Shown one piece after another: positions 45,832-59,300 of a stretch of DNA of 64,000 bases. A program made the translations under genes and the position numbers. Within the stretch, counting starts at the first letter, position 1. Each line of letters starts with the position of its first letter. The stretch is taken from contig NC_046611.1 of assembly GCF_900324465.2 (NCBI RefSeq), positions 6,072,516-6,136,515 of the forward strand. Reading direction: 5' to 3'. The DNA is from Anabas testudineus. Its lineage: Eukaryota; Chordata; Actinopteri; Anabantiformes; Anabantidae. Under the pieces are notes generated by a model. That model saw only the letters and a program-made list of their open reading frames with translations. It was not told the origin of the DNA and made no database searches.

Positions 45832-47125
45832 TCACATGCAGGCGAAAGAGCAAGATTGCAGATGCGGCTATTTATTGGCCCTTTGAGGCTAGAAACTTTT
45901 CAGCCTGAACACAAAGGGTCAAGACGTTAGAGGTTCCACTTGAATAAAGGGCAGGAAGGTGAAACTACACATTTACATGTATTGGATTATAATAGACTAC
46001 AGGCAGCCCTTGGAGGACTCTTGCTTTGGAACAAAAAGCACAAACAGTCAATTATATAGTGTATATATAATAGATATATATACATATTAAATAAGGAGAG
46101 ATATTTGACTCTTGGGGACTTTGTCTGACAATGCTCATGTGTTGGCCTTCTTTGCAACACTAATAGCATGATCCTGATAGGAACTAACTGAAGACCATTG
46201 AACCATCATGACAGCATAGGTGAGCTGTACCAATCAGACTCTGCCCGAGCCCTCATCCCTGCTGCAACGTGTTTGTGCAAGACGTTCAACCACCGACCTG
46301 CTGCTGACGCACTGCTCACGACTTTGTGAAATGGAAAGTGGGATAAGATAATCACAGACTCCAGACTCAATGCTTGTATAAAATGATTAAATAAGCTGTG
46401 GGGAACTTCACACTTGTGTCACAAGATGTTTGAGAGGTTGAAGGATTTATTTTGCAGAAATCGTGTAATGTGATTATACGCCCTCTTCTAGTGCAGATGA
46501 AATTATGACAATATCTTTTGTTTTTCCATTCAGAGGACTAAAGAATATTTCCAATGTAAGAATGGAGTGAATCTTATATTGTTTTTTGTTTGTGTTTTTT
46601 AGGCTACTGACAAAAAATATCTTTTTTTTTTTTTTTAAAGAAAAGTCTTAGCTGGTGCAGGCTTTCTCAGTTTTCTTATTTTTTTCTGAGAATACAGTTG
46701 TAGTGCCAGACCCTGTTTAATTAAATGCCAATTTAAACACTCCCAACACTTATTATATCCTCTAGTTTCTACTTGCCTCTAGTATAGTGCTGCTCTTTGA
46801 AGATTTTCCTCATACACGGCTGAAGACAGTCATAGTTAAGGGAAATACTTTGTTACAGCTCTACGTCTTCGACTAATTTAACTTTAGACATTCTATGTAA
46901 TATTATTTGTAAATATTTAAATCTTTTTCATATTTAAAACACTGATAGCATTACGTGTAGTTATAAAATACTGTATTTAAGTCACTATCATAACTACATG
47001 TCTTGTAATCAGGCAATGTATATGTCTTTTGTTACCAGCAGCAATTGTAATTATTATGGAGAAATTGAACTATGTGTTTAATTGTTCATATGTCTGCAAA
47101 AAAATAATAAAAAAATTATATTCAT
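45832..47125 (+). promoter_or_regulatory. vegfc: 3' UTR of vegfc
   Basis: AU-rich sequence of about 1.3 kb with several ATTTA motifs and T-rich tracts. It ends at AATAAAAAAATT near 47106, a plausible polyadenylation signal followed by T/GT-rich sequence. AU-rich 3' UTRs are common in VEGF-family mRNAs and often limit mRNA half-life; whether these ATTTA motifs act is inference. Confidence 0.5.
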
Positions 47126-50100
47126 TTTAACAGGTTGTTCAGACAGCTTAGTTTAAAAACTGATAATTTTCAGGTCAAAACTATACAGAATTTCAAGGTG
47201 AAGATTTATGGCAGTGTAGAAATGATTGTGGTATTGTGCTATATGGATGTAGAGAAAAACACTAATTCTTCGCTCATACTATGTTTAATATTTAAAGTAG
47301 TTTAAAGTATTGATTAAAATCCTTGTCAGACTGATGTTTGTGTCCCTGTTCTGTTAATGATAAATAGCATAATATTGTTTTTGAGTTAGTTTTTTTTATG
47401 AAACTCCACAACAATCATTATATCGTCATTGACTTTCACCAGGATTTTGGAAATTCCCATTTGTCACATCAAGCTGTAGCAGAAACACCTGAACTGAGTT
47501 GAATTGAGCAATGATGTAAATGGTATATTGTATGTATTCAACTTTTCATTTGTGTTGTGTGTTATTTATTGACTTCTTTACTCTCAAAAAAAGTTGCCTT
47601 AACTGGTCAGTTACATTTTGTGTAAATGTTATTTTCCAGGTCTGGTGGCATGTATGTGCACATTGGTAAAGTTGGATACTGTGTACTGTTTTCTGTATAA
47701 ACTGTTTATTTCAAGTCAAATTTAGCCTAAAGAGAAGTATGATATATAATAATACATAAAACCAGTTTTAAATGCCTCACTGCTCAATTACAAAGCCAGC
47801 TGCATGTTAGCTCTTTGGCAGCTCTGAGGATGAGAAAAGTGAAAATAACCTCCACCCCTCAGCATGCACAGACACACAAACACACACCTGTGGGTGGGAA
47901 CTTGACACTCTATGTGGTCTCCTGTTTCTTCTACCGTCTCCCTCTTCCTCAGTCTGTGTCTGTCACAATAAACAATATTGATTCAGATGGAAAACAAAGA
48001 GATCACTTTTCTGTCTGGCCCCCGCGACCGTCTGCCTCAGTGCTTCTCTGTTTGCATCACTGGTCAATTACAGGCATGGTTACAGTGATTAATGGCTGAA
48101 CAGTAATTACTAACCTCAAATCCATAAAGCCTCACCTACCAAAAACAAATTGAACCCCTAACTATGTCTGTAAAACTGCGTCAAATCAAGAAATTACACA
48201 TAAACCCTCTGAGAGCGAACATGGTTAATATCTACTGTGGCTGCTCTAGTAGTGACAGGCTGAAATTGAATTCATTTCATAGTAATACTATATGTTGTAC
48301 GTATGTTGCCAGAATATTACCCTGATATGTTCATGACGTTCAGGGACACAGAGTCTAAGTTGAGGCTACAGTTGGTTGAACTCCAGGTTTTCAGAAAACA
48401 GCTGTGGATTCTGTCCTATTCACATCGGAAAATGGTTAAAATGGTGATTGTCAGAATACTAATGCCAACTTACAGTGTATCAAACATAAATATGCAGCAC
48501 TGAAGTAGGTTGATAATTAATCTTGTTTAATAGGAGTACTGCACGTTGCTAATCTTCAAACTTTGCACAGTGATGGGGGGGTTTGGTCTTGACAGGCAGC
48601 TCTTCTTGTGTTTGTTTCAATCCACATAATGTGCTAAGTGAGCTACTCCCTACATTTACTATTTTCACTACAATCAAGACTGACGCATTTTGAATAGAGT
48701 GCAAGTTCACCATTTATATAAACGGCATCTTAAAAACCAGAGAACTGAACATACAGTAACTTAGTTTCAAACACAGAACCCTTTATTGCTGGGTTAGGCA
48801 CGTTTGTTGTCAATTAAGTGGTCGGATGTTGGCTTTCAGAACTTGGTACTGGTGAGATGACACAAACCAAAGGTTAGTTGAGGTAAGGATTTACTTTATC
48901 AGTCTACTGGGTCATAATTTTATTTTTTTCTCTTCCCCTGGAGCCGACTGTTCCACAATCCTGTCTCATCTGATGCAAATGCGCCGACTTATTTTATAAC
49001 CTACATTTTGAAATAGACTCATCAAATTCCTTTGATGAAAACATTCACTCCTTTGGAACCTATAATAAGCCCAACAGAATATATGCCATTTCAAATAAGT
49101 TTTATTTTTCATCAGAACAAAATATAAACCCAGCTCAAACTCCCATTTTTCATAATAAGCTGCAGAAACTCTTCAAATATTTACAAAAGATAGAAATAAA
49201 ACAAATAAATATAACCTGCTGCGTCCCATTACAGACTCTTGTGGCCTCCCAGTAACACTTAAAACTGTAATGGTTTGTGACCACATCTGTTTCTCTGAAG
49301 GAGAAATCCTAATGTTTTAATGGTTTTGACAGTTCAGTAAAGATAAAAATGAAAAATGCATGTTTAAGTTAGAAAATATTAACCAGAACATCTGCTGCTC
49401 CGCTAACAGCAAATAATAAGCTTGACCAGACATGATTAGTGCCAGAATCCAACTAAATATCTGTAGGACACTAAGAAGGTTTAGGGTTGATGTTATTGCT
49501 AAAGAAAATATAGCTTGATGAATGTAACTGGAGGTGAAGCCATTTCGGTTTGTGTATACAGTGATAAATGCAGCTGTGAATGTATAAATGCGTCTGCTGT
49601 CTACTGGTGCATACTGACACCTACTGGTTACTTGTGATGAGGACAAGCAGCACACAACTACTCAAACTCCCCCCACCCTGGGCAACTTTGTGTAAGAAAT
49701 ACAATTAGTATTTAAAGAATAATTAGACATAAAAACTTCCCAAAGAAAAATCTGATACAGCAATCTTACAACTTTTACAAGTTTAGATTCAATCTACATT
49801 ATTTGTGACTTTAGAATGTTAAAATATCATGATTTTTTTTCCTTTATACAATCCCCATCACTCCGAGAAAAAAAAACAAACTAAATTCTTATTAGAAGAG
49901 TGCAAAAAGCAAATAATGTAATTTTATGGCTTACTGATGTGAAAAATGTGTATCCTAGTGATAGCAGGAGCAGCCTTGTTGTCTGGCATCAGTTTTTATT
50001 TCACAGCTTTTCAGGAGTCCAGTCTTTAAGCCACAATGCTTACTCTCCATACCAGGTGAAGCAGCTGGAAACAGCACGGCGGTTCCAGAGCAGGCACTTC

Positions 50101-50380
50101 AGTACTAGCTGTTCTGCTAACAGTCTGACTCGGTTCAGTAGTCTTTGTAATGATTGGCTATTTCATGTGTTCCGGATGCTCCTGGGACTTGCAGGCGCAT
50201 CCTGCAGCAAAAGCCAGGTAACCCTTTCAGTTCATGATCTCTCCCTCTGATAACTCCTGAAGTGCAAGTCTTCACCCCAAATAAAGAGCAAGTGGTTCAG
50301 AGAGAGCGAGTATCCGTTGAGGTATGATCCTTCCAGAACCCATGCAGGTCTACAGGTGGCTCTGTTGAGTCCAGTCTGAC
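47126..50380. other. Spacer between convergent vegfc and znf654 genes
   Basis: No coding exon is seen. The 3' UTR of the minus-strand znf654 gene must occupy the right part; TTTATT (AATAAA on the minus strand) is present near 49100 and 49998. The 112-codon minus-strand frame at 49317-49655 has no family resemblance I can name. Confidence 0.45.
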
Positions 50381-53300
50381 TCAACTCTTACCTGAAACTA
50401 AAAAGTAGAACATGAAGGACATAGTTACAGAAAAACACATTTGAACAAATTTAACTTCTGTGCTTTCACAATTTATGTTATTAGCCTGCATGTAAGAATA
50501 TACCTTTTTCTGAAAATTTTGGGAAGCAATTATCATAATTACACAATTTACACCACATCATTACCGAATGAAGACAGTATCAATTCAACTTGAGCTAGTA
50601 TAGTACTGTCAGACTCACCCTGGTCCTCATCATCAGAGTCAAACCCAAAGAGGTTTGAGCACTTCTGCAGTTGGAGATGACTCTGCAGCTCCTCAGCACT
50701 GTTGAAAGTAGCAAAACAATTGGCACATCGTTGTCTCTGCAGAGCTGTAGTAATACCGGTCTTCTCGGGAGGGGGGCTTTTCTGAGACAATGGGAAAAAT
50801 GAAATCTCCTTCCGTCGTTTTGGCATAGTGATGTACTTCTCATCAAGGTATGCGGTAGGTGGCAGACGCATGTATGGCCTCTTACTATACTTGGCAAGAA
50901 TGCCTGTACACACTGTGGATTTTAAATCCTCTTTTACCGCTTGTCCGTTCATTACTAAAGAATAACCAGGGCTGCTAGCTGTCGACTGCACTGTTCCTCC
51001 AAACGTTGTGCTCTCTTCAGTGGGCGATTGGTCTTGACATTTTTTCTTGACAATTTTTGATTCACTTTCTTTATGACTATTCTTGCGCTTCTGAACTGCT
51101 TTGCTGGGGTCAGTGTTTTTTATAGCACCAGGTTTCTTTGACTTTTTCTCAGTTACCTTCTGTGTGTGGTCTGCAGTGACAGCAGGGTGGGAAGCAGCTA
51201 TGCAGGGATCAGTATGGTCAAGTGTTGGACCTGAGGTCTCCAGCTTTTCTTTCCCCATCTCATCAAGAGTGTTTACTAATGTAGCTGTGGCTTCATCCTG
51301 CTGTTGGACTTCAGATTTTGCCTTTGGCTTTTTTACGACAGCTGTGTTACGCCGGTCTTTGCATGGCTGTCTTTCCTTGACTGTGCTTTTGTCCCCCTTT
51401 TTATTAACGTCTTTAAACTTCTTATTTGCCTTGTCTGAACATGAATCTTGACTATTCCTTTCTTTCTTTCCTTTTTTTGTAATGTGGGATTTCTTTGACT
51501 TTTCCTCGGTTGTCAGTTTCTGAGTTGTCTCTCTCGATGCGGTCGGAGGTGCAGTTGTCTCATTCAAACTGTCGGCTGTAACAGCAGGCACAGGATTTTC
51601 AGGGTTGCTCCCTATCGAGTCTGTGTTTTCCACCTGCACTTTTCCAGTGTCTTCAGATGTTTTTATTACTGCTTCTGTTGATTCTTTCAGAGGACGTTTT
51701 TTCTTGATCTTCATTCTGTTGCCTTTGTCTTTTGTAGCCTTGTGCTTGTTTGACTTTGTGGAATCTAAAGCAGTTTGGCTACTGGAGCGTTTTTTCAATT
51801 TCCGAAGTTTCTTCATTAATTTCTTTGACTTCATCGATTTATCAGGTGATGTTTCTGTAGTTCTCACTACAGGCGCCTTCTTTCCTTCTATTAACTTGTT
51901 TAAAGTTTCTGCTGTTTTAAGGTTGCTTGAAAGCTCAGCAGGGCTCTTCTGGTCTTTCTGCAGAGCAGTTCTAGCAGTCTCATTTTTTTGACCAGTGGCA
52001 GTGTTTTCATCACGCACAGCTTTATCTGATTTTGGTGGACGCCCTCTTCTTTTAGAATCTTTTGCATTTACTTTGACCTGATTTTTCTTGAATTTATACC
52101 TCAATTTGTTATTGTGTCTTAACAAAGAGGATGAGATAACTTTGTGAGTTTTGGAAGCAGCCATGGTTGCATTTGTTACTTTTCTTAATGTTTGTCTTAA
52201 TCTCAAATTAAGAACAGTAGGCTGAGCTGAGGCATCTTTGTTGGAGAGAGTCTTTAAAATATTTGAATCCTTGGTCTCATTTCTCTCTTTCAACTCATGT
52301 TTCAACAGAGATGTACTGACAGTGCTAATAGGATCCTTATGTTTTGTTGATGATGTCTTATGTGTAGCTTGACGTCTTAACTTATGAGCAATCTTTACAC
52401 TCTCAGCCTTATTTACAGCAGTAGCATCATTTGACTTGCAATCTTGTTGTTTCTTCACAGTCTGTGTGTTATTTTGTTTGTCACCTGTTTGCATATTTGT
52501 GTTCTTGTCCGGTTTATCAGATTTGGAAGCATAATGCTCTCGTTCATGAAGGTTGAGTGCCCAAAGGCAAATAAAGAGTTGAGAGCAACCAGGGAGGCAA
52601 CACACTGCCTGCAGTGGACTATGCCTCCTAGCGTGACGTCTCATTTCCATTCCGGTTTTGAACCTGGCAGTACAGCCCTGATGAGGACAAGGATGCCGAG
52701 GAGAGAGTCTGTGCCTTTCAACATGGTGCAGAAAATGTTCAAAACTCCACAAAACTCTCATGCAGATACTACATCTACTGTTTCCCACACGAAATGCCAT
52801 TTCTAAAGGTTTGACCTCCCCATAGTGATCTTCAAGAGCATGGTAAAGAAGTGCAACACGACTTTTTGTAAACCAAACACATCCATCCACAGGACAGCAA
52901 ACGTTTTCTTGTGGCTCCCCATTTTTCTCTCCAACATTCCCATTTTGTTTTGTGGCTGTCTTCAGGACCTGCAGAGATTCTCTCTCTTTCATTTCACCGG
53001 AACAACCAAAATCTTTCTCTACCTGAATTGAAGATGTAGAGGAATCTACCTCCATGTCATGGTTTTCTGGCAACCCAAGGTTCTTGTATCCATTGCTCCT
53101 TTGTTCTAGAGGCATCTTCTGCTGTGTGAGTGGCTGCTTGGCTTCCAAGTTCTTTTTTGCTTTGACAAGCGCTTGCCTTTTGCCAATATGCCCATTTACC
53201 TTATGAACTGGAGTTTCACCATTAAGTTGCTTTAATGGATTCTGTTTCTTTTCTTGTAGAAACTCACCATCCACTGGCTTTTCATTAGATCTTAACTTTC

Positions 53301-56300
53301 TGGATTCAGATGGGCTTGAATCTGGAAGGCTTAGTGATTTAGAACACACAGATTTCTTCAGTCTCATACTACTACGACGAACAGAAGACACATTTGTGGC
53401 CTTAGCTTTGGAGGTTTTAGGAGTAGAGATATCTTTGGTCTCAGAGACCCAATTTTGTTGGGCTTTGTTGCCAGCTAAGTCTTTGCTCTTCTTTAGTTTC
53501 TCTATATGATCAGACAGGTGCATCATGGCCAGGAGGTCATCTTTAAAAACTGTCCCACAGAACATGCACTCATCTTTGCGATAATGGAACATTGCGTGTG
53601 CTACAACACGACTTCCTTTAAAAACCTTGTTGCAGAAAGTACAACAGTACTCCAACTTGGATTCCTCTGACTCTGGTGGTGTTTCCATAGGTTCATCATT
53701 TTCAGGTATTTCTGGAGCAATATCCTGAGTTCTCCCTTTCTTTTCTTGCACATCAACAGCTGTGGAGGTCTCATGTTCTGGGACAGACCAGCTGGTGATA
53801 CTGGAGGTTTTGTGAGGTACTTTTGGTTTACTTCCAGCTTTTGACTCCTTGGAGGAACTATTGCTGGGAGCTTGCCGTTTGTCATTCTCCAGGTCTTGAG
53901 CAAGTGTCTTGGGTGGAAGTTCAGTAACCATCTCTGTTACCAATGTCAGAGCCGATATGTCATTTAGACTGTCCTGGTCTATAGCTGTAGAAGTAGCCTG
54001 AGTCTCTAAAGTGTTAGTTAAAGTGACTACACTTTCTCCAAAGCTTCTGTCATTTCCACAAGGCACATGTCTAATTAAGTCTTTAGGTAAACCCTCTGTG
54101 ACATCTGCCTTGGCAGAGCTGCTGTCCAGAGATGATTTCAGTTCCCGTAACCCATCTCTCAGAGCAGTGTCTTGGGACTCTGAGGGCACCAGATGAGAAG
54201 GTCCTATGTTTGACATGTTAGCCATGTTGGAGACTAGAGGAATTTCATCAGTTACTTCCACCTGATTGTCATTTGCGGTTATGGTCTGTGAAACCTCGGG
54301 TGAAGCTGTGACTTTTGAGATGTCGTCTACAGCTGGAACTTTATCTAAATTTGGAGATTGTGTCACTTTAGCCACCGTCTGAGTCTGTGAAGCAATAGTG
54401 ACCTTCATCTCAACAGCAGGCTCTTCACAGGGCTCTTCTACTGAAGCTGTAGTTTGAGCTTGCAGGGATTTATCTAACATTGGAGTTTCTGTCACTTGAG
54501 CTGCTGCGGAAGTCTGTGATGCAGTGGTAGTTCTCAGTTTGACAGCAAACTTTTCAGAGGGCTCTCTTGCTGAAGAGGTCTTTCGCAAGACCGGTTTTGC
54601 AGCTTGAACTTGAAGGACATTTTCTAAATCTTGGGATTTAGCAACATCAGCTGCTACTAGTGTCTGAGAGGCAACTCCACCTCTCATCTCAGTGGCAGGC
54701 TTTTCACAGAGCTCTCTTGGTGGTTCTTTAGGAGGACTTCCCTGCACAGAGGAGCGTGTGATTGTTGATACAGAGCCCTGAATATTTAACCCTTTGCCTT
54801 TTCCTTTCTGCTGCCGAGCATAACAGTGCAACTGTAGTACAAACATAGCTTCATCCCTTGCTCTAAGAACCACCTCTTTGCCATGTACAGTCTTCACATT
54901 TTGGGGTGTGGCAGGAAGTTTCATTGTAGGCTTGTAAAGGAGCACTTGAGGTAGTCCTCGCTGTCTGTTGCAACTGTCTTCATTAAATGTGCCCATTAGT
55001 TCATTGTCTGGTAGAGAGAGCTCAAGAATCACTTGTGGAGGTGTTGCTGGTTTAAGACAGTCCAAAGAACTCTCTGAAAGTCTCTGCTGCTTGTCGTTGT
55101 TTTCACTTGCCTTTAAGTGACAGTTAACTGAAGGTTTGTACTTCACAATGTTGTTGATCTGACCAGATTCAGCCCTCTTTACAATAGAGGAACGGTGGTG
55201 CTTTTGGTGTTTTAATCCATGCTTTTTGATCTTTGGAAGAACTTTATTCTCTTCAGGAGTTCCTGAGTCCTCCAGAAGCCACTTGGGTTTTCTAATCCGC
55301 CGTTTGGGTGGATTCTTCTCTGAAAGTCGTGTAATGCGTCTATGTTCTCCATAAGCAATGGCTACATTGTCCTGGATTCTATCTAGCTGCCAAAATGAAC
55401 GCCTCAAAGGTTTTGACGATGTTTTATTCAGAGTTTGTGAGCCTTTCGTAGTCTTCTTCTTTACAGCATTCAACTGTGTTTGGCCTGGGCCTACCTTGAG
55501 TCTTTTGGATGCAGTGTGAGCATCCTCTTTAAGGTGTCGCTTTTTTGCTGCTGGCTGAATTGCCCCTTTACTTCCTTGGCGGCATGCTAATGTGCTTGAT
55601 CGGAAAGCAGACTCTTTGGCGCAGTAGTTAGGAATCCACTTGTCCTCCATGATTTCTTCAAGGGCAGCACTAACAACCTTCTCATTCATCAGTTTCAAAC
55701 AATTGGTCCGCAAAGCAATGAGGTTCCAAAACTCTGGGTCAAAATACAGATCCTTCTTCAAGACCTGACGAAAAACAATAAACCAAATATTTTTGTACTG
55801 CAATAATGAAAAATGGCAGGCAACAATGTCATGTACCAACTCTGCACTGATCAAATGAACTAAAATCATTATATCTTTAATCTCTGTCATGAATTTTTTT
55901 TAAATTTCCTTTACCTGCAGTGTTTCAAAGCGAACATTATTTCCAATGGGACTGTAATCGGCGTGATACTCCTGATCAGGATGCATGTAGAGAAGGTACA
56001 CCATCTTGTAGGCCTCAAAAGTGCGTTCCAGAAAGAAGACAAGAAGAGCACATGCCCGGCAAATCTCAAGGTCATTGGGCAGCAGGCCAGCAATAGTTTT
56101 GTAGATTAGGGATTTGGAGACAACATCACAGGGAAGGCAAGACTCCAGCGCACTAGCACAAAGCTCCACACAGAACTGAATACCATCTTCACCCAGCTGG
56201 TAAAATACAAACCAAAGACTTGTTAAATATTGAACATACATACAAATCTTTAATATTTAAAAAAGCAACGCTGGTGAGGTCCACTGTCTCACCTCTTGTA

Positions 56301-59300
56301 GTATGGCTCTGATGAATGGGAAGATTGAATTAACATTGGTGGCAGATAGCATGAGCTGACGACTCTCCTCCAGTAGAGTTTGATTAGATGTGTTCAATCG
56401 ACTGTGAAGTTTACTCCATATGAAGATGAGATCACTGCAAAGACGTTAAACAGAGTTAATGTCTGTTCTTAATAATGCAATTTATACTAGAAACATATTT
56501 AATCTTACTTACCACAAATAGTACATGTCTCCTCTGTGGAGCTGCTGAGAGAGGAAGGCTCTGGTGAGAGCCAATAACAAATCATCCTCTTCATCACACT
56601 CCAAACTACAGATGATGTGAACTGCTTCTTTACCATTAAGGTCATTCACCTGAAAAACAGAGGGCATTGTAAGATTTAGTTTCTGGCCCAAAATAGTTGT
56701 CATACACAATTGAGGTATAATTCTGTGACAGCTCAGCAACAGCTACAATTGAAAAAATAGCAAAAAATCTCTCCATTTGACTCCAAGACATGTTAGTCTT
56801 TGTCACACAGTGTCACCACCCACCTTTTCATGTAGGCGATCATGCTGAGAAGTTTTGTGAAGCCACGTGAGGTAGACCTGGAGGAAGAACAAATGTTGTC
56901 CTGTTGTAGGATGCCGAGCACAACACTTAGCCAGGGCCATAGCCTCACTGATCTGCTCAGAGGATAAAAGGTAGCGCACCCGCAGCTCAAAGAACACCGG
57001 CAGCTCAGAGCTGATGCACCCATCGACTGAAGGGAAGCCCATCCAGGAGAGAGACAAATATGGTTTTAGTTTGATAAAGCTAATGCTTCTGAGATTAGCA
57101 GGAGACCTGCCAAACTTGAAGAAAGTCTTGAAGTATCACAGAAAAAGCTGAAAATGTTGTGCTCATGTACGCACATGTGGCTGAAAACAGACGTTCTAGA
57201 TACATGACTCATTTATTAACGTCAGACATATACTTTGAACTACATGCTTACCTGAAAATAAAAACGGACCATTTACAGTAGCTCAATAACAACAATACCA
57301 ACTGTAAACATGACCTTGATAAAACAAATTCCTGACTGAACAAGAACCTGAAAATAGACACAGTGCTAGATCTTTGTTGACTTAGTGCTGCACACTTAGT
57401 GAAAATCACAGAATTATAGTACTGTATTTTCCGCACGATAAGGCGCAACTAAGAGCCTTCAATTCTCTCAAAAGCTGACAGTGCGCCTTATATATGGATC
57501 AATATTGAGCCGCAACAGGTCTCACAACTACGGTAAGCAGCCGCCGACTCCATTTTCCCTCGTAGAAGAAGTAGTGCGCGGTGCATGCTGGAATATATGA
57601 CTGCGTGAAGCGTGCCGTTTCATTTCCATTTGTGTGTTTGTGCAAAGGCCCCAAAATGGCTCCTATTAAGAGACACGCTTATGACGCAGAGTTTGTAATG
57701 GGCACAATAACTCTTATCTTCTCAGTTTCTTTGCATCATAAGGCGCACTGTCATTGAACGGTCTATTTTCGAACTTTTTTTTTTTTTTTTTACATATAAA
57801 GCGCACCGGACTAAAAGGCACATTAAACGAAACAAAACAGTCAGTCAAACTTTATTCAACGCATTCACCATAACTCCCAAACTTGTTCAGTTGTAACGCG
57901 TAAAAAAAACAAAACAACGGCTTTTAAGTGCGCCCTATAACACGGAAAATACGGTAAATGTTTTTTTTTTCCACTTTTCACTGTATAAAAGTTTAGAAAG
58001 AAAAAGAAAGGCCACTTTTGTTTACAACACAAATTTGATCCAACAAACACACTGTTAGCAAGAAGCATATTGTTAGTAAAGAAGAGAAACACACCCACTG
58101 TGACACAGATGACTGAACATAATACATACAATAATATGTAATAATTATTATAATCAATGTTTTGGTTTATGAATCTAATTTTGTTTTGCAACTGAAATTG
58201 TGAAATACACAAAATGGTGGTAAACAGTTCACAAAGGGTTTGCATTTACATGCAGATGACAGTTGTCAGGGGGCACACAGTGTGACATGCATTCAAAATG
58301 CAAAATCTTAAATGCAATTTCTTCTACTCTATGGTAAAAATACTTTACCTACCTTCATTCTGAGGTAAAATGGAGTCACTGAGAATTGCCTGTAAGACCA
58401 AGCTGGCCCAGGGCCCACCACCCTGAACCAAATGTGCCACTTGAAGTAAGTGAACATTCTGATGCCTTGCGAGGGCCAAATTACATTCCTGGAAAAGAAC
58501 AAGAGACAAAAACAACAACTTATAATTATTAAAAGCTTCACCAATTTATGTCGCAATAATAATTTCTGTAGTAAAACATTTGGTGCCTACATTTTTAGCC
58601 AGTGATTCAAAAACAATTACAAAATCTTAGTCCAAGTAACGTCTATTAGGACAATTATCTGCACTTCTTTCTCACCTGGAATGTAGCAGTGAAGTGTTTT
58701 AGTGGCTCCTGATGGAAGTCCTTCTGGTCAAAGAACAGCAGCAACTCAAAAACACTCCTGTGACGGGATCAAATATTTTTTAATTGTTCTTTATATGATC
58801 TGTTAGTCAAACTAACAGCTATTCAGTTATTTGTGTGGGTGTATAGATGATGATGCGGCAGAATACAGTTAATTGGGAAACTGAAGGGAACCCTGGTAGA
58901 CACAGGATGGAGGACTGAGGGATTATGGATGGAGTAGGATTAACAGCTGGCAGCATGCCAGGGGTTTTCCTGACTCACCAATGTGCTTGTGTGAGCTAGC
59001 AAACACAATTACCTTTCAGTTCCATGAACATGTCAACCAATGGCCCAGAATATACTAGACTAGTTTGGGTATAGGGGACAAATATATAAAAACAAATGTC
59101 TTTTATTGTTATTTGTTTAGATTAATTTTATCAGTGTCTTGTGTGTTTCCCTTTTCCAATGTGTGTATGTGTGTTAACAGATGTTTTATGTGTGCAATAA
59201 AGTATTTAATTATATCAGTTACAATCAAACCACTGGGAAACTTGAGACAGTGAATCCAAACTGAGCAAAGCAGGAATAAAAACACAACACATCCAGTCTA

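Noticed and set aside
49317-49655. 112-codon minus-strand frame as a small gene
   Set aside because: No recognised similarity, no nearby promoter or splice evidence; it lies in the probable 3' flank of znf654.
51101-51991. Plus-strand open frames within the znf654 large exon
   Set aside because: They are mirror frames of a Lys/Ser/Thr-rich coding exon; the minus strand has the finger motifs and intact frame.
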